DNA of 64,000 bases from Chamaelirium japonicum (taxonomy: Eukaryota > Streptophyta > Magnoliopsida > Liliales > Melanthiaceae), in contig CANTAL010000021.1 of the NCBI GenBank assembly GCA_947650365.1, positions 930,001 through 994,000 on the forward strand. Reading direction: 5' to 3'. Positions within the stretch are counted from its first letter, which is position 1. The number at the start of each line of letters is the position of its first letter. The translations under genes and the position numbers were made by a program. Below are positions 1 to 10,672 of this stretch, in pieces. The notes under the pieces were generated by a model. It was given only the letters and a program-made list of their open reading frames with translations. It was not told the DNA's origin and searched no databases.

Positions 1-96
1 CTCTAATCCTTTGGCCATGGGTATAGGTGTGAAGTAAGAAGGAATCTAAATTCCAAAACTTCACTTCTGGCCTCGTTTCTCTCGCTGTTTTCTTAT

Positions 97-262
97 GACT
101 GGTCAGCTGGGCTCGATATATTCGTGCTGATAACGTGTTGTGAGATAAGAGAAAGAAAGAGCGTCAAACGTGCCCCACCCTAAAGGGGTCATAAATTATT
201 TATTATTTATAGGGTAAGCATACTTAGGGCCTAAGCAATCTATGGGAAACCATAATCCATGA
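97..262 (-). repeat. L/P core, minus sense
   Basis: Runs from the leader edge GACTGGTC back to the telobox region. It carries a duplicated 'TTATTTA' after CATAAA next to the TATA segment, shared with 51385-51551 but only partly with 5498-5666. Confidence 0.7.
122..135 (-). promoter_or_regulatory. Primer-binding-site-like motif P (representative, -)
   Basis: The plus strand reads TCGTGCTGATAACG followed by TGTTGTGAG, the reverse complement of the L end CTCACAACA. It shows that minus-sense copies keep the same L/P junction as plus-sense copies. Confidence 0.5.
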
Positions 263-1244
263 GAAAAGAGAGAAGAGAATGGCGAGTGTAAATTATATTA
301 TTGAGAAGTGGAGTTTTGGAATTTAGATTACTTCTTACATCATATCTAGACCCGTGGTTAATTAACTGGAGCAGAACTTCTTCTCTCTTCTGTCTTCGTT
401 TATCTCTCCATTCTCTTCTTTCTTGTTCTTTGTCCTCTGCCTTCATTTCTCTCTCTGTTTTCTTATGACCGATCGGCTGGGCTCGACATGTTCATGCTGA
501 TAACGTATTGTGAGATAGAAGAAAGAAAGAGACGTCAAATGTGCTCCACCCTAAAGGGGTCGTATAAATATTAAAAAGTTGAGTATTGGAATTTAGATTC
601 CTTCTTACTTCATACCTATATCCATAGCCAATGGCCTGGAGCAGGTCTTCTTCTCTCTTCATTTATCTTTTCATTCTCTTCTCTCTTTTTCTCTCTCTTC
701 TATCTTCGTTTCTTTCTCCGTTTTCTCTTCTCTCTTTTTCTCTCTCTTCTCTCTTCGTTTCTCATTCCGTTTTCTTGTGACTGGTAGGCTGTGCTCGACA
801 TGTTCGTTCTGATAACATGTTATGAGGTAGAAGAAAGAAAGATCCATCAAATGTGCCCCACCCTAAAGGTGTCATATAAATATTAAAAAATAGAGTTTTG
901 TAATTTAGATTCCTTCCTACTTTATACCTATACTCGTGGCTAATAGACTGGAGCAGGACTTTTTCTCTTTTCATGCTGATAATGTTACTATAATTTTTTT
1001 AATTAAATTAATTATTTAATTAAAATAAAGATCATTTTGGAATTTACTATGATAATTATAATAACATTGAGATGATACTATTGAGAAGTGGAGTTTTGGA
1101 ATTTAGATTCCTTCTTACTTCATACCTATTCCCATGGCGAATGGACCGAAGAATGACTTCTTATCTTTTCTCTTTTTATTTATCTCTCCATTTTCTTCTT
1201 TTTTCTTCTCTCTTTTGTCTTTATTTCTCTCTCCGTTTTCTTGC

Positions 1245-1406
1245 GACTGGTCGGCTGGGCTCGACATGTTCGTGCTGATAACGTATTATGAGTTAGGAGA
1301 AAGAGAGAGCCGTCAAACATGCCCCACCCTAAAGGGGTCGCATATTATTTATCAGGTATACTTACTTAGGGCCTTAGCAATCTTTGGAAAACCCTAATCC
1401 ATGGGA
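1245..1406 (-). repeat. L/P core, minus sense
   Basis: The TATA segment is altered: TTATTTATCAGGTATACTT replaces the usual TTATTTATAGGGTAAGCTT. Counterpart of 6649-6809. Confidence 0.7.
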
Positions 1407-2127
1407 GAAGAAAGAAGAGAATGGAGAGATTTAATTATATTATTAAGAAGTAGAGTTTTGGAATTTGGATTCCTTCTTACTTCACACCAATACCCTTAGC
1501 GAGTGGATTAGAGTAAGACTTCTCTCTTCTCTCTTCATTTATCTCTCTGTTCTCTTCTCTCTTCTCACAACACGTTATCAGTACGAACATATCAAGCCCG
1601 GCCGACCAGTCATAAGAAAACGGTGCGAGAAACGAAGACAAAAAAGAAAGAAGAAGAGAGAAGAAGAGAGAAGAGAATGGAGAGATAAATAAAGAGAGAA
1701 TAAGAGAAATAAAATATTTTTCATGCTCATAAATTTATATAAATTATTTAATAATTATGTAATGTTTTATAATTAAATATTTAACTAATAACATTGAGAT
1801 AATATTATTTAAAAATTTAAAGAAATGATATTCTTTATAATATTTAAGGAAATATCAATTAAAATAAATAAGTAATCTCCTATCTCACAACACGTTATCA
1901 GTATGAACATGTCGAGCCCAGCAGACCAGTCACCAAAAAACAAAAAGAGAAACAAAGACAGAAGAGAGAGAAAGAGAGAGAAGAAAACAGAGAGATAAAC
2001 AAAGAGAGAAGAAGTCCTACTCCAGTCCATTCAACACGAGTATATGTGTGAAGTAAGAAGGAATCTAAATTCCAAAACTCTACTTCTTGATAATATAATT
2101 AAATCTCTCCATTCTCTTCTCTCTTCT

Positions 2128-2281
2128 CCCATGGATTATGGTTTCCTTTAGATTGCTTAGGCATTAAGTAACCTTACTCTATAAATAATATATAACCCCT
2201 TTAGGGTACGGCATGACGACTCTTTTTCTCCCATCACATAATATGTTATCAGTACGAACATGTCGAGCCCAGCCGACCAAT
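2128..2281 (+). repeat. L/P core, plus sense
   Basis: TATAAATA at 2180 and the P motif at 2244 (variant TGTTATCAGTACGA). The telobox is mutated to GGATTATGG. Confidence 0.7.
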
Positions 2282-2589
2282 TACAGGAAAATGGTGAGAG
2301 AAACAAAACATAAGAGAGAGAAGAAGAGAGAAGAGAACAAAGAGATAAATGAATAGAGAAAATATAAGAAGTCCTGCTCCAGTCCATTCGCCATAGGTAT
2401 AGGTGTGAAGTAAGAAGGAATCTAAATTCCAAAACTCCATAGAAGAGAGAGAATAAGAGAAAAGAGAACGGAGTGATAAATAAAAAGAGAAAATAAAAGA
2501 AGTCCTGCTCAAGTCCATTGGCCACGGGTATAGGTGTGAAGTAAGAAGGAATCTAAATTTCAAAACTCCACTTCTCAATAGTATCATCT

Positions 2590-3368
2590 CAACGTTATTA
2601 TGATTAACATAGTAATGTTATTATAAATTTTTTTAATTAAATTAATTATTTATTTAATTATTAAATTATTTAAATAATTTAATATATATGTTTTTAATAA
2701 AATAATTATTTTTTTTAATTTATTTAATTGTTTTAATTATTTATTTTTTATTATATTATTAAATAATTAAATTATGTACCGATTTAATTATTTAAATATT
2801 AAATAAAAAATATTGATTTAATTATATAATTAATTAATTATTTTATTTTATTAGTTATTTCTTAAAATATTATTTTATTTTTAAATAATTAAATAATTAG
2901 TTAATTATTTAAATATTTAAAAACTCATTTAGTGAAGAAATATATTAAATAGATTATTTACTAAAATAAATAAATAATTTAAATATTATTATAGTTATAT
3001 AAATAATTATAAAATAAATTATTATGCAATTAAATAATTAAATATTTAGTTTATTAAATTATAAAATATATATTGAAATTAATAAAAAAAATAATTATTT
3101 AATTAAGTAATAAAATTAAAAATAAATTATATAACTATTTACTAATTATTTAAATAATTAGTTAATTATTTGAATATATAAATAATAAAATATTTTTTTA
3201 AATAACGTAATATTTTTTGAAGTAATCAAAAAAATATTTATTTATTTTAATATTTAAATAATAAATAAATTATTTAAATAATTTAGTTATTTAATTATAT
3301 AAATAATAAATATTTATTTAATTATATAAATATTTAATTTATTAAACTAATTAAATTAATTAAATAAT
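2590..3368 (+). repeat. A/T module T (copy a)
   Basis: Almost only A and T, mostly TTAATTATTTAAATAATTAAA-like. The marker 'TTTAGTGAAGAAATATATTA' at 2928 is shared with 8377, 63769 and, inverted, about 20275. It ends at the purine stretch before L. No gene. Confidence 0.75.
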
Positions 3369-3456
3369 AGGAAATAAAGAAGGAAGATGAGGTAATCTAA
3401 ATTTTTAATTTTAAAAATAATTTATATTTTTTTAAAAAAAAATTAAAACATTACAA

Positions 3457-3722
3457 CTATTCTAAGATCGTTCGATGGGATGGCTATCCACCGTCTGATC
3501 TCTCCCATGGATTATGGTTTCCTATATATTGCTTAGGCCCTAAGTAAGGTTACCCTATAAATAATATATGACCCCCTTTCCATAGATTGCTTAGGCCCTA
3601 AGTAAGCTTACTCTATAAATAATTTCTGACCCTTTTAGGGTGGGACACGTTTGACAACTCTTTTTTTTTCCTATCTCATAACACGTTATCAGCACGAACA
3701 TATCGAGCCCAACCGACCAGTC
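3457..3722 (+). repeat. L/P core, plus sense, with doubled TATA segment
   Basis: Full 5' side with GATCGTTCGATGGGATGGC. Two TATAAATA boxes lie at 3556 and 3614, because 58 bp (CATAGATTGCTTAGGCCC... through TATA) is duplicated in tandem. Confidence 0.75.
3684..3697 (+). promoter_or_regulatory. Primer-binding-site-like motif P (representative, +)
   Basis: CGTTATCAGCACGA directly follows the L terminus CATAACA. It is complementary over 14 nt to the anticodon arm (nt about 27-40) of plant tRNA-Ile(IAU) as I recall that tRNA, if its wobble base is inosine (paired here with C). Other near-perfect copies are at 24676, 40517, 50758 and, on the minus strand, 122-135. Confidence 0.5.
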
Positions 3723-3870
3723 ATAAGAAAACAGAGAGATAAATGAAGACAGAAGAGAGAGAAGAAGAGAGAAAATAACGAAGAAAGAAAGGAGAAGAAG
3801 TCCTGCTCTAGTCCATTGGCCACGGGGATAGGTGTGAAGTAAGAGGGAATCTAAATTCTGAAACTCCACT

Positions 3871-5400
3871 TCTTAATAATTTAAATTGTGAAGTAAGAGG
3901 GAATCTAATTAAATCTCTCCGTTCTCTTATTTCTTCTACCTCACAATATTTTACCAGCACAAAAATATCGAGCCCAACCGACCAGTCATAAGAAAACGGA
4001 GAGAGAAACACAGATCAAAGAGAGAGAAGAAGAAAGAAGAGAACAGAGAGATAAACAAAGAAAGAAGAGAGAAGAAGTTCTTCTCCATTCCATTGGCCAT
4101 GGGTATAGGTGTAAAGTAAGAAGGAATCTAAATTCCAAAACTCCACAGAAAAGAGAGAAGAAAAGAGAGAAGAAAAGAGAAGAGAACAGAGAGATAAATG
4201 AAAAGAGAAGAGAGAAGAAGTCCTACTCCATTCCATTGTCCACGGGTATAGGTGTGAAGTAAGAAGGAATCTAAATTCCAAAACTCCACTTATATCTTTA
4301 TATATCTCTCCGTTATCTTTTCTCTTTATTTCTCTCTTCTGTGTAGTTTTAGAATTTAGATTCCTTCTTACTTCACACCTATACCCATAGCTAATGGACT
4401 GGAGCATGACTTCTTCTCTCTTCTCTCTTTATTTATCTCTCTGTTCTCTTCTCTCTTCTTCTTTCTCTTCTGTCTTAGTTTCTTCCTTAATTAAATAATT
4501 ATATTATTTATTTAAATTATTTAGGTAGAAGAGAGAAGAGACGGAGAGATAAACAAAGAGAGAAGGGCAAAAGTTGTCTTGCTCTAATCCATTGGCCAAG
4601 GGTATAAGTGCGAAGTAAGAAGGAATCTAAATTCCAAAACTCCATAGAAGAGAGAGAAAAAAAGAGAAGAGAACGGAGAATGAAGAAGAGAGAGAAGAAT
4701 TGAGAAGAGAACGTAGAGATTAACAAAGAGAGAAAAGAGAAGAAGTATTACTCCAGTCCATTGGCCACAGGTATAGGTGTGAAGTAATAAGAAATCTTAA
4801 GTCCAAAACTCCACAGAAGAGAGAAAAGATAAAGACATACTTATATTTAATTATTAAAACAAGAGAGATTTATATTAATTTATTTAGGTCCTCTTCTCTT
4901 TTCTCATAACACGTTATCAGTACGAACATATTGAGCCCAACCGACTAGTTACAAGAAAACGGAGAGAGAAATAAAGATAAAAGAAATAGAAAAAGATAGA
5001 AGAGAACGGAGAGATTAACGAAGAGAGAAGAGAAAAGAAGTCCTGCTCCAATCCATTGGCCATGGGTATAAGTGTGAAGTAAGAAAGAATCTAAATTCCA
5101 AAACTCCACTTCTTAATATTTATACGACCCCTTTAGGGTAGGGCACGTGTGATGGCTCTCTCTTTCTCCTATCTCATAACACGTTATCAGCACGAATATA
5201 TCGAGCCCAGTCGAGCAGTTATAAGAAAATAGAGTGAGAAATGAAGACAGAAGAAAGAGAAGAAGAGAGAAGTGAACGGAGAGATAAACAAAAAGAGAAG
5301 AGAGAAGAAGTCTTGCTCTAATCCATTGGTCACGGGTATAGGTGTAAAGTAAGAAGGAATCTAAATTCAATAACTCAACAAAAGAGAGAGAAGAAGAGGA
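3871..5400. repeat. Family R spacer between 5.4-kb repeats
   Basis: This stretch holds plus-sense leader and A-tail modules in short tandem runs (4020-4300, 4510-4830), plus-sense P cores near 4910 and 5190, and a plus-orientation module A fragment near 4350. Part of it (about 4319-5050) matches 51.93-52.65 kb at an offset near 47.6 kb, including a rare 'GTGTAGTTTT' variant. No gene is seen. Confidence 0.7.
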
Positions 5401-5497
5401 AAGAGAATGGAGAGATAAATAAAGAAAGAAGAAAGAAGAAGGCCTACTCTAATCCAACACTTCACTTATGTCTTCATTTCTTTCTCCGTTTTCTTAC

Positions 5498-5666
5498 GAC
5501 TGGTCAGCTGGGATCGACATATTCGTACTGATAACATATTATGAGATGGGAGAAAAAGAGAGCTGTCAAACATGCACCACCCTAAAGGGGTCGTATATTA
5601 TTTATTATTTATAGAGTAAGCTTACTTAGGGTCTAAGTAGTCTATGGGAAACCCTAATCCATGGGA
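5498..5666 (-). repeat. L/P core, minus sense
   Basis: Complete from P to telobox (AAACCCTAATCC at 5649-5660). Confidence 0.7.
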
Positions 5667-6648
5667 GAAGAGAGAAGAGAATGGAGATATTTAATTATAT
5701 TATTAAGAAGTAGAGTTTTGGAATTTAGATTACTTCTTACTTCATACTTAGACCCGTGGCCTAAGGACTGTAGTAGGACTTCTTCTATCTTGTTCTCTTC
5801 GTTTATCTCTTCGTTCTCTTCTATCCTGTTCTCTTTCTTTTGTTTTTTCTCTATCTCTGTTTTCTTATAACTGATCGGTTAGGCTCGACATGTTCATACT
5901 GATAACGTGTTGTGAGATAGGAGAAAGAGAGAGCCGTCAAATGTGCACAACCCTAAGGGGGTCGTATAAATATTGAGAAGTTGAGTTTTTAAATTTAAAT
6001 TCCATCTTACTTCACACCTATACTCATGGCTAATGAACTAGAGCAAGACTTCTTCTCTCATCGTTTATCTCTTTATTCTCTTCTCTCTTCTTTTCTTTCT
6101 TCTATTTTTATTTCTCTCTCCGTTTTCTCTTCTCTCTTCTTATCTCTCTTCTGTGTTCGTTTCTCTCTCCGTTTTCACTTGACTGGTAGGTTGGGCTCAA
6201 TATGTTCATTCTGATAATGTATTATGAGGTGGAAGAAAGAGAGAGCCATCAAACATGCCCCACCCTAAAGGGGTCATATAAATATTGAGAAGTAGAGTTT
6301 TGTAATTTAGATTCCTTCTTACTTCATACATATACCCATGGCCAATGGACTGGAGCAGGATTTCTTCTTTTTTCGTATTGATAATGTTACTATTATTTTT
6401 TTAATTAAATTAATTATTTAATTAAAATGAAGAAAGTTTTGGAATTTACTATGATAATCATAATAACTTTACGATGATGCTATTGAGAAGTGGAGTTTTG
6501 GAATTTAGATTCCTTCTTACTTCACACTTATACCCATGGAGAATGGACTGGACTAGGACTTCTTTTCTCTTTTCTTTTTGTTTATCTCTCCATTCTCTTC
6601 TTTTTTCTTCTCTCTTTTCTATCTTCGTTTCTCTCTTCATTTTCTTAC

Positions 6649-6809
6649 GACTGGTCGGCTGGGCTCGACATGTCCATACTAATAACGAATTATGAGATAG
6701 GAGAAAGAGAGAGCCATCAAACATGCCCCACTATAAAGGGATCGTATTTATTTATAGGGTAAGCTTACTTAGGGCCTAAGCAATCTATGAGAAACCCTAA
6801 TCCATAGGA
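6649..6809 (-). repeat. L/P core, minus sense
   Basis: The heptamer region reads CCACTATAAAGGG, so the telomere-like CCCTAAA is lost here. Counterpart of 1245-1406. Confidence 0.65.
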
Positions 6810-7549
6810 GAATAGGAAAAAGAACAAAGATATTTAATTATATTATTGAGAAGTGGAGTTTTGAAATTTAGATTCCTTCTTACTTCACTCCTATACCCGT
6901 GGTGAATGGACTGGAGTAAGACTTCTTCTCTTTTCTTTCTTCATTGTTCTTTCCGTTCTCGTCTCTCTTCTCACAACACGTTATCAGCACGAACATGTCG
7001 AGCCTAGCCGACCAGTCACATGAAAACGGTGCAATAAACGAAGATAGAAGAGAGAGAAGAAGAGGGAAGAGAACGGGGAGATAAATAAAGAGAGAAGATG
7101 AGAAATAAAATATTTTTTATACTTATAAATTTATATAAATTATTTAATAAATATATAATGTTTTATAATTAAATATTTAAATAATAATATTGAAATGATA
7201 CTATTTAAATATTTAAAGAAATGATACACTTTATAATATTTAAAGAATTATTAATTGAAATAAATAAAATAAATAAGCAATCCCCCATCTTATAATACGT
7301 TATTAGTACTAACATGTCAAGCCCAATAGACCAGTCATAAAAAAATGGAGTGAGAAATAAAGACAGAAGAGAGAGAAGAAGAGAGAAGGAGAGAGAAGAT
7401 AACAGAGAGATAAATGAAGAGATAAGAGAGAAGAAGTCTTACTCCAGTCCATTCGCCACGGGTATAGTTATTAAGTAAGAAGGAATCAAAATTCCAAAAC
7501 TCCACTTCTCAATAATATAATTAAATCTTTCTATTCTCTTCTCTCTTCT

Positions 7550-7710
7550 CCCATAGATTAGGGTTTCCTATAGATTGCTTAGGCCCTAAGTAAGTTTACC
7601 TTATAAATAATATATGACCCCTTTAGGGTGGGGAATATTTGATGGCTCTCTCTTTCTCCTATCTCATAATATATTATCCGCATGAATAATTCGATCCCAA
7701 CCGACCAGTC
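7550..7710 (+). repeat. L/P core, plus sense
   Basis: TATAAATA at 7602. P is damaged (TATTATCCGCATGA), so this copy would pair poorly with its proposed primer. Confidence 0.65.
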
Positions 7711-8009
7711 ACTAGAAAATAGAGAGGGAAACGAAGACAGAAAAGAGAGAAGATAAGAGAAAAAAATGAAGAGATAAATGTAGAGAGAAGAGAAAACAAG
7801 TTCTACTCCAATCCATTAGCCATATGTATAGGTGTGAAGTAATTGTGAAGTAAGAAGGAATCAAAATTCCAAAACTCCACAGAAGAGAGATAAGAAGAGA
7901 GAAGAGAATGGAGAGATAAATGAAGAGAGAAGAAGTCCTGCTCAAATCCATCAGCCACAGGTAAGGTGTGAAGTAAGAAGGAATCTAAATTCCAAAACTC
8001 CTTTTCTCA

Positions 8010-8822
8010 ATAATATTATGTCAACATTATTATGATTATCAAAGTAATATTACTAAATTTTTTTTAATTAAATTAATAATTTATTTAATTATTAAAAATT
8101 TAATAATTTAATAATTTTATTTTTAATAAAATAATTAAAAATTTTACTTATTTAATTATATAGTTATTTAATTAAATTTATATTTTTATTTAATATTATT
8201 AAATTATTAAATATTTAAATTATGTAACTATTTAAATTTTTTAATTATTAAATTAAGAAATAATAGTTTAATTATATACTTATTTAATTTATTTATTTTA
8301 ATTGGTATTTCTTAAAATATTATTTTATTATTAAATAATTAAAAAATTAGTCTATTATATAAATATTTAAAAACTTATTTAGTGAAGAAATATATTAAAT
8401 AGATTATTTACAAAAACAAAAAAATAATTTAATTATTAAATAATTTTGTATTTAAATAAATAATAATTAAATAAATTATTATGTAATTAAATATTTATTT
8501 TAGTAAATTATGAAATTTTAAATAAAATTAATAAAAAAATTAATTATTTAATTAAGTAATAAAATAAAAAATAATTTAATAACTATTTACTTTTTATTTA
8601 AATAATAAGTTAATTATTTGAATATATAAATAATAAAATATTTTTTAAATAACTTAATATTTTTTTTAAATAATCAAATAAATATTTTTTTTTATATATT
8701 TAAATAAAAGTAAATTATTTAAATAATTTAGTTATTTATTTATATAGATAAATAAATATTTATTTAATTATACAATTGTAAAATAATTTAATTTATTAAA
8801 CTAATTAAATTAATTAAATAAT
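8010..8822 (+). repeat. A/T module T (copy b)
   Basis: Collinear with 2590-3368, with many small A/T indels; leads into AGAAGTAAAGAAGGAAGA and L. Confidence 0.75.
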
Positions 8823-8931
8823 AAGAAGTAAAGAAGGAAGATGAGGTGCACCCGAATTTTTTACTTTAAAAATAATTTATATTTTTCTTTAAAAAAATTT
8901 AAAATATTACAACTATTATAAGATCGTTCGA

Positions 8932-9178
8932 TGGGATGGCTATCCACCGTCGGTCCTCTCCCATGGATTAGGGTTTCCCATAGATTGCTTAGGTCCTAAG
9001 TAAGCTTACCCTATAAATAATATACAACCCCTTTCCCATAGATTACTTAGGCCCTAAGTAAACTTACCCTCTAAATAATATACGACCCCTTAAGGATAGG
9101 GCACGTTTGATGACTCTCTCTTTTTCCCATCTCATAACACGTTATCAGTACAAATATATGGAGCCCACCTATCCAGTC
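8932..9178 (+). repeat. L/P core, plus sense, with doubled TATA segment
   Basis: First TATAAATA at 9012; the second is mutated to CTAAATAA at 9071. Same tandem doubling as 3457-3722. Confidence 0.75.
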
Positions 9179-9728
9179 ACAAGAAAATGAAGAGTGAAAT
9201 GAGGACAGAAGAGAGAAAAGAAGAGAGAAGAAAACAGAGAGATAAACGAAGAGAGAAAAGAGAAAAAGTCCTGCTCCTGTCCATTGGCCACGGGTATAGG
9301 TGTAAAGTAAGAAGGAATCTAAATTCCAAAACTCCATTTCTCATAAGAAGTGGAGTTTTGGATTTTAGATTCCTTTTTACTTCACAACTATACCCGTGGC
9401 CAATGCACTGAAGCAGGTCTTTTTCTCTCTTCTCTCTTCATTTATCTATTTGTTCTCTCTGTTCTTTTTTCTCTTATTCTCTCTCTTCTGTGTTCATTTC
9501 TCTCTTTGTTTTTTTGCGACTGGTTGGTTGGGATCGACATATTTATACTGATAACGTGTTGTAAGAAGAGAGAAGAAGAGAGAAGAGAATGGAGAGATAA
9601 ACAAAGAGAGAAGTCATGTTCATATCCATTTACCACGGGTATAGGTATGAAGTAAGAAGGAACCTAAATTCCAAAACTCTATTCTCAATAATATAATTAA
9701 ATCTCTCCGTTCTCTTTTTTATCTCTTA

Positions 9729-9887
9729 TATGGATTAGGGTTTCCTATAGATTGCTTAGGCCCTAAGTAAGCTAACCTTATAAATAATATACGACCCCCT
9801 TGGGGTGGGGAACATTTGACGGCTCTCTCTTTCTCCTATCGCACAACATATTATCAGTACGAATATGTCGAGCCCAGCCGACCAGTC
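9729..9887 (+). repeat. L/P core, plus sense
   Basis: Starts at TATGGATTAGGG instead of CCATGG; this private edge is shared with 13189-13347. Confidence 0.7.
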
Positions 9888-10035
9888 GTAAGAAAATAGA
9901 GAGAGAAACAAAGACAGAAGTGGAGTTTTAGAATTTAGATTCCTTCTAACTTTACACTTATACCCGTAACCAATGGAGTGGAGCAGGACTTCTTCTCTCT
10001 CTTTGTTTATTTCTCCGTTCTCTTCTATCTTCTTC

Positions 10036-10193
10036 TATAGATTAGGGTTTTATATAGATTGCTTAGGCCCTAAGTAAGCTTACCCTATTAATAATATACG
10101 ACCCCTTTAGCGTGGGGCATGTTTGATGGCTTTCTCTTTGTCCCATCTTACAAAGGTTATCAGTACAAAAATATGGAGGTCATCTACCCAGTC
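10036..10193 (+). repeat. L/P core, plus sense, decayed
   Basis: TATA box mutated to CTATTAATA. P reads GGTTATCAGTACAA, and the leader edge is diverged (GGAGGTCATCTACCCAGTC). Confidence 0.6.
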
Positions 10194-10513
10194 GTATGAA
10201 AACAGAGAGAGAAACGAAGATAGAAGTGAAGTTTTTGAATTTAGATTCCTTCTTACTTCACACCTATATCCATGGCCAATGGACTGGAGTAGGACTTCTT
10301 CTATTTTCTTTTTTTATTTCTCTCTCGATTCTCTTCTCTCTTCTTCTCTCTCTTCTGTGGAGTTTTGGAATTTAGATTCCTTCTTACTTCACATCTATAC
10401 CTGTGACCAATGGACTAGAGTAAGACTTATTCTCCCTTCTATCTTTGTTTATATCTTCGTTCTCTTCTCTCTTCTTCTCTCTCCTCTATCTTCGTTTCTC
10501 TCTGTTTTCTTAT

Positions 10514-10672
10514 GACTGGTCGGCTGGGCTCGATATATTCGTGCTGATAATGTATTATAAGATGGGAGAAAGAGCAAGCCATCGAATGTGCCCCACCCTA
10601 AAGGGGTCATATATTATTTTTAGGGTAAGCTTACTTAGGGCCTAATCAATCTATGGGAAACCCTAATCCATG
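10514..10672 (-). repeat. L/P core, minus sense
   Basis: The TATA segment is shortened (ATATTATTTTTAGGG). Counterpart of 14004-14163. Confidence 0.65.

Larger units (their letters stand above)
2128..3697 (+). mobile_element. Candidate complete family R element (L-P-G-A-T-L)
   Basis: In order: L core 2128-2243, P about 2244-2257, purine leader, A tail to 2440, a second leader/A unit to about 2580, A/T module to 3368, purine-rich stretch 3370-3386, second L ending in CA at 3683, and P 3684-3697. Both L copies share a private change (GGATTATGG instead of GGATTAGGG), which would fit two LTRs of one element. The interior has no coding capacity. The 5' end of the first L is missing before CCATGG, so this may be a truncated or rearranged unit. 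Confidence 0.5.
1..3870. repeat. 5.4-kb higher-order repeat, copy a
   Basis: The order of modules and of private variants matches 5400-9340 at an offset of 5401-5456 bp. Paired landmarks are 97/5498, 1245/6649, 2128/7550, 3556/9012 and 3686/9142. The left part (1-1690) carries mainly minus-sense cores. The right part (2100-3870) carries plus-sense cores separated by an A/T module. The repeat starts before the window. Confidence 0.8.
7550..9155 (+). mobile_element. Candidate family R element, duplicate of 2128-3697
   Basis: Same module order: L 7550, leader/A units to about 8000, A/T module 8010-8822, purine-rich stretch 8823-8840, L with doubled TATA segment ending near 9140, then P. It belongs to higher-order copy b, so it is not an independent insertion. 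Confidence 0.45.
5401..9340. repeat. 5.4-kb higher-order repeat, copy b
   Basis: Second tandem copy of 1-3870. It keeps a special A/T-containing segment at 7100-7290 (counterpart 1705-1885) and an unusual doubled TATA segment at 9012-9077 (counterpart 3556-3621). Indels are small, so the offset drifts by only about 55 bp over 3.8 kb. Confidence 0.8.

Noticed and set aside
122..145. tRNA-Ile-like anticodon arm as evidence of tRNA genes or SINEs
   Set aside because: Only about 14 nt match; there is no acceptor stem, D arm or T arm nearby. The position right after a CA-ending LTR core fits a primer site instead.
3591..3869. Recurrent open frames of 60-150 codons across module A, the pyrimidine tract and P (beginning MEFWNLDSFLL, MEFRFLLTSHLYPW or MANGLEQDFF) on both strands
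   Set aside because: They are open because C/T-only tracts cannot contain stop codons. The same DNA is open in two or three frames, frames shift between copies, and no domain is recognisable. There is no sign of selection on a protein.
9729..9760. Interstitial telomere array (TTAGGGTTT, TTTAGGG)
   Set aside because: Single heptamers at fixed places in each L, never in tandem; not a telomere tract.
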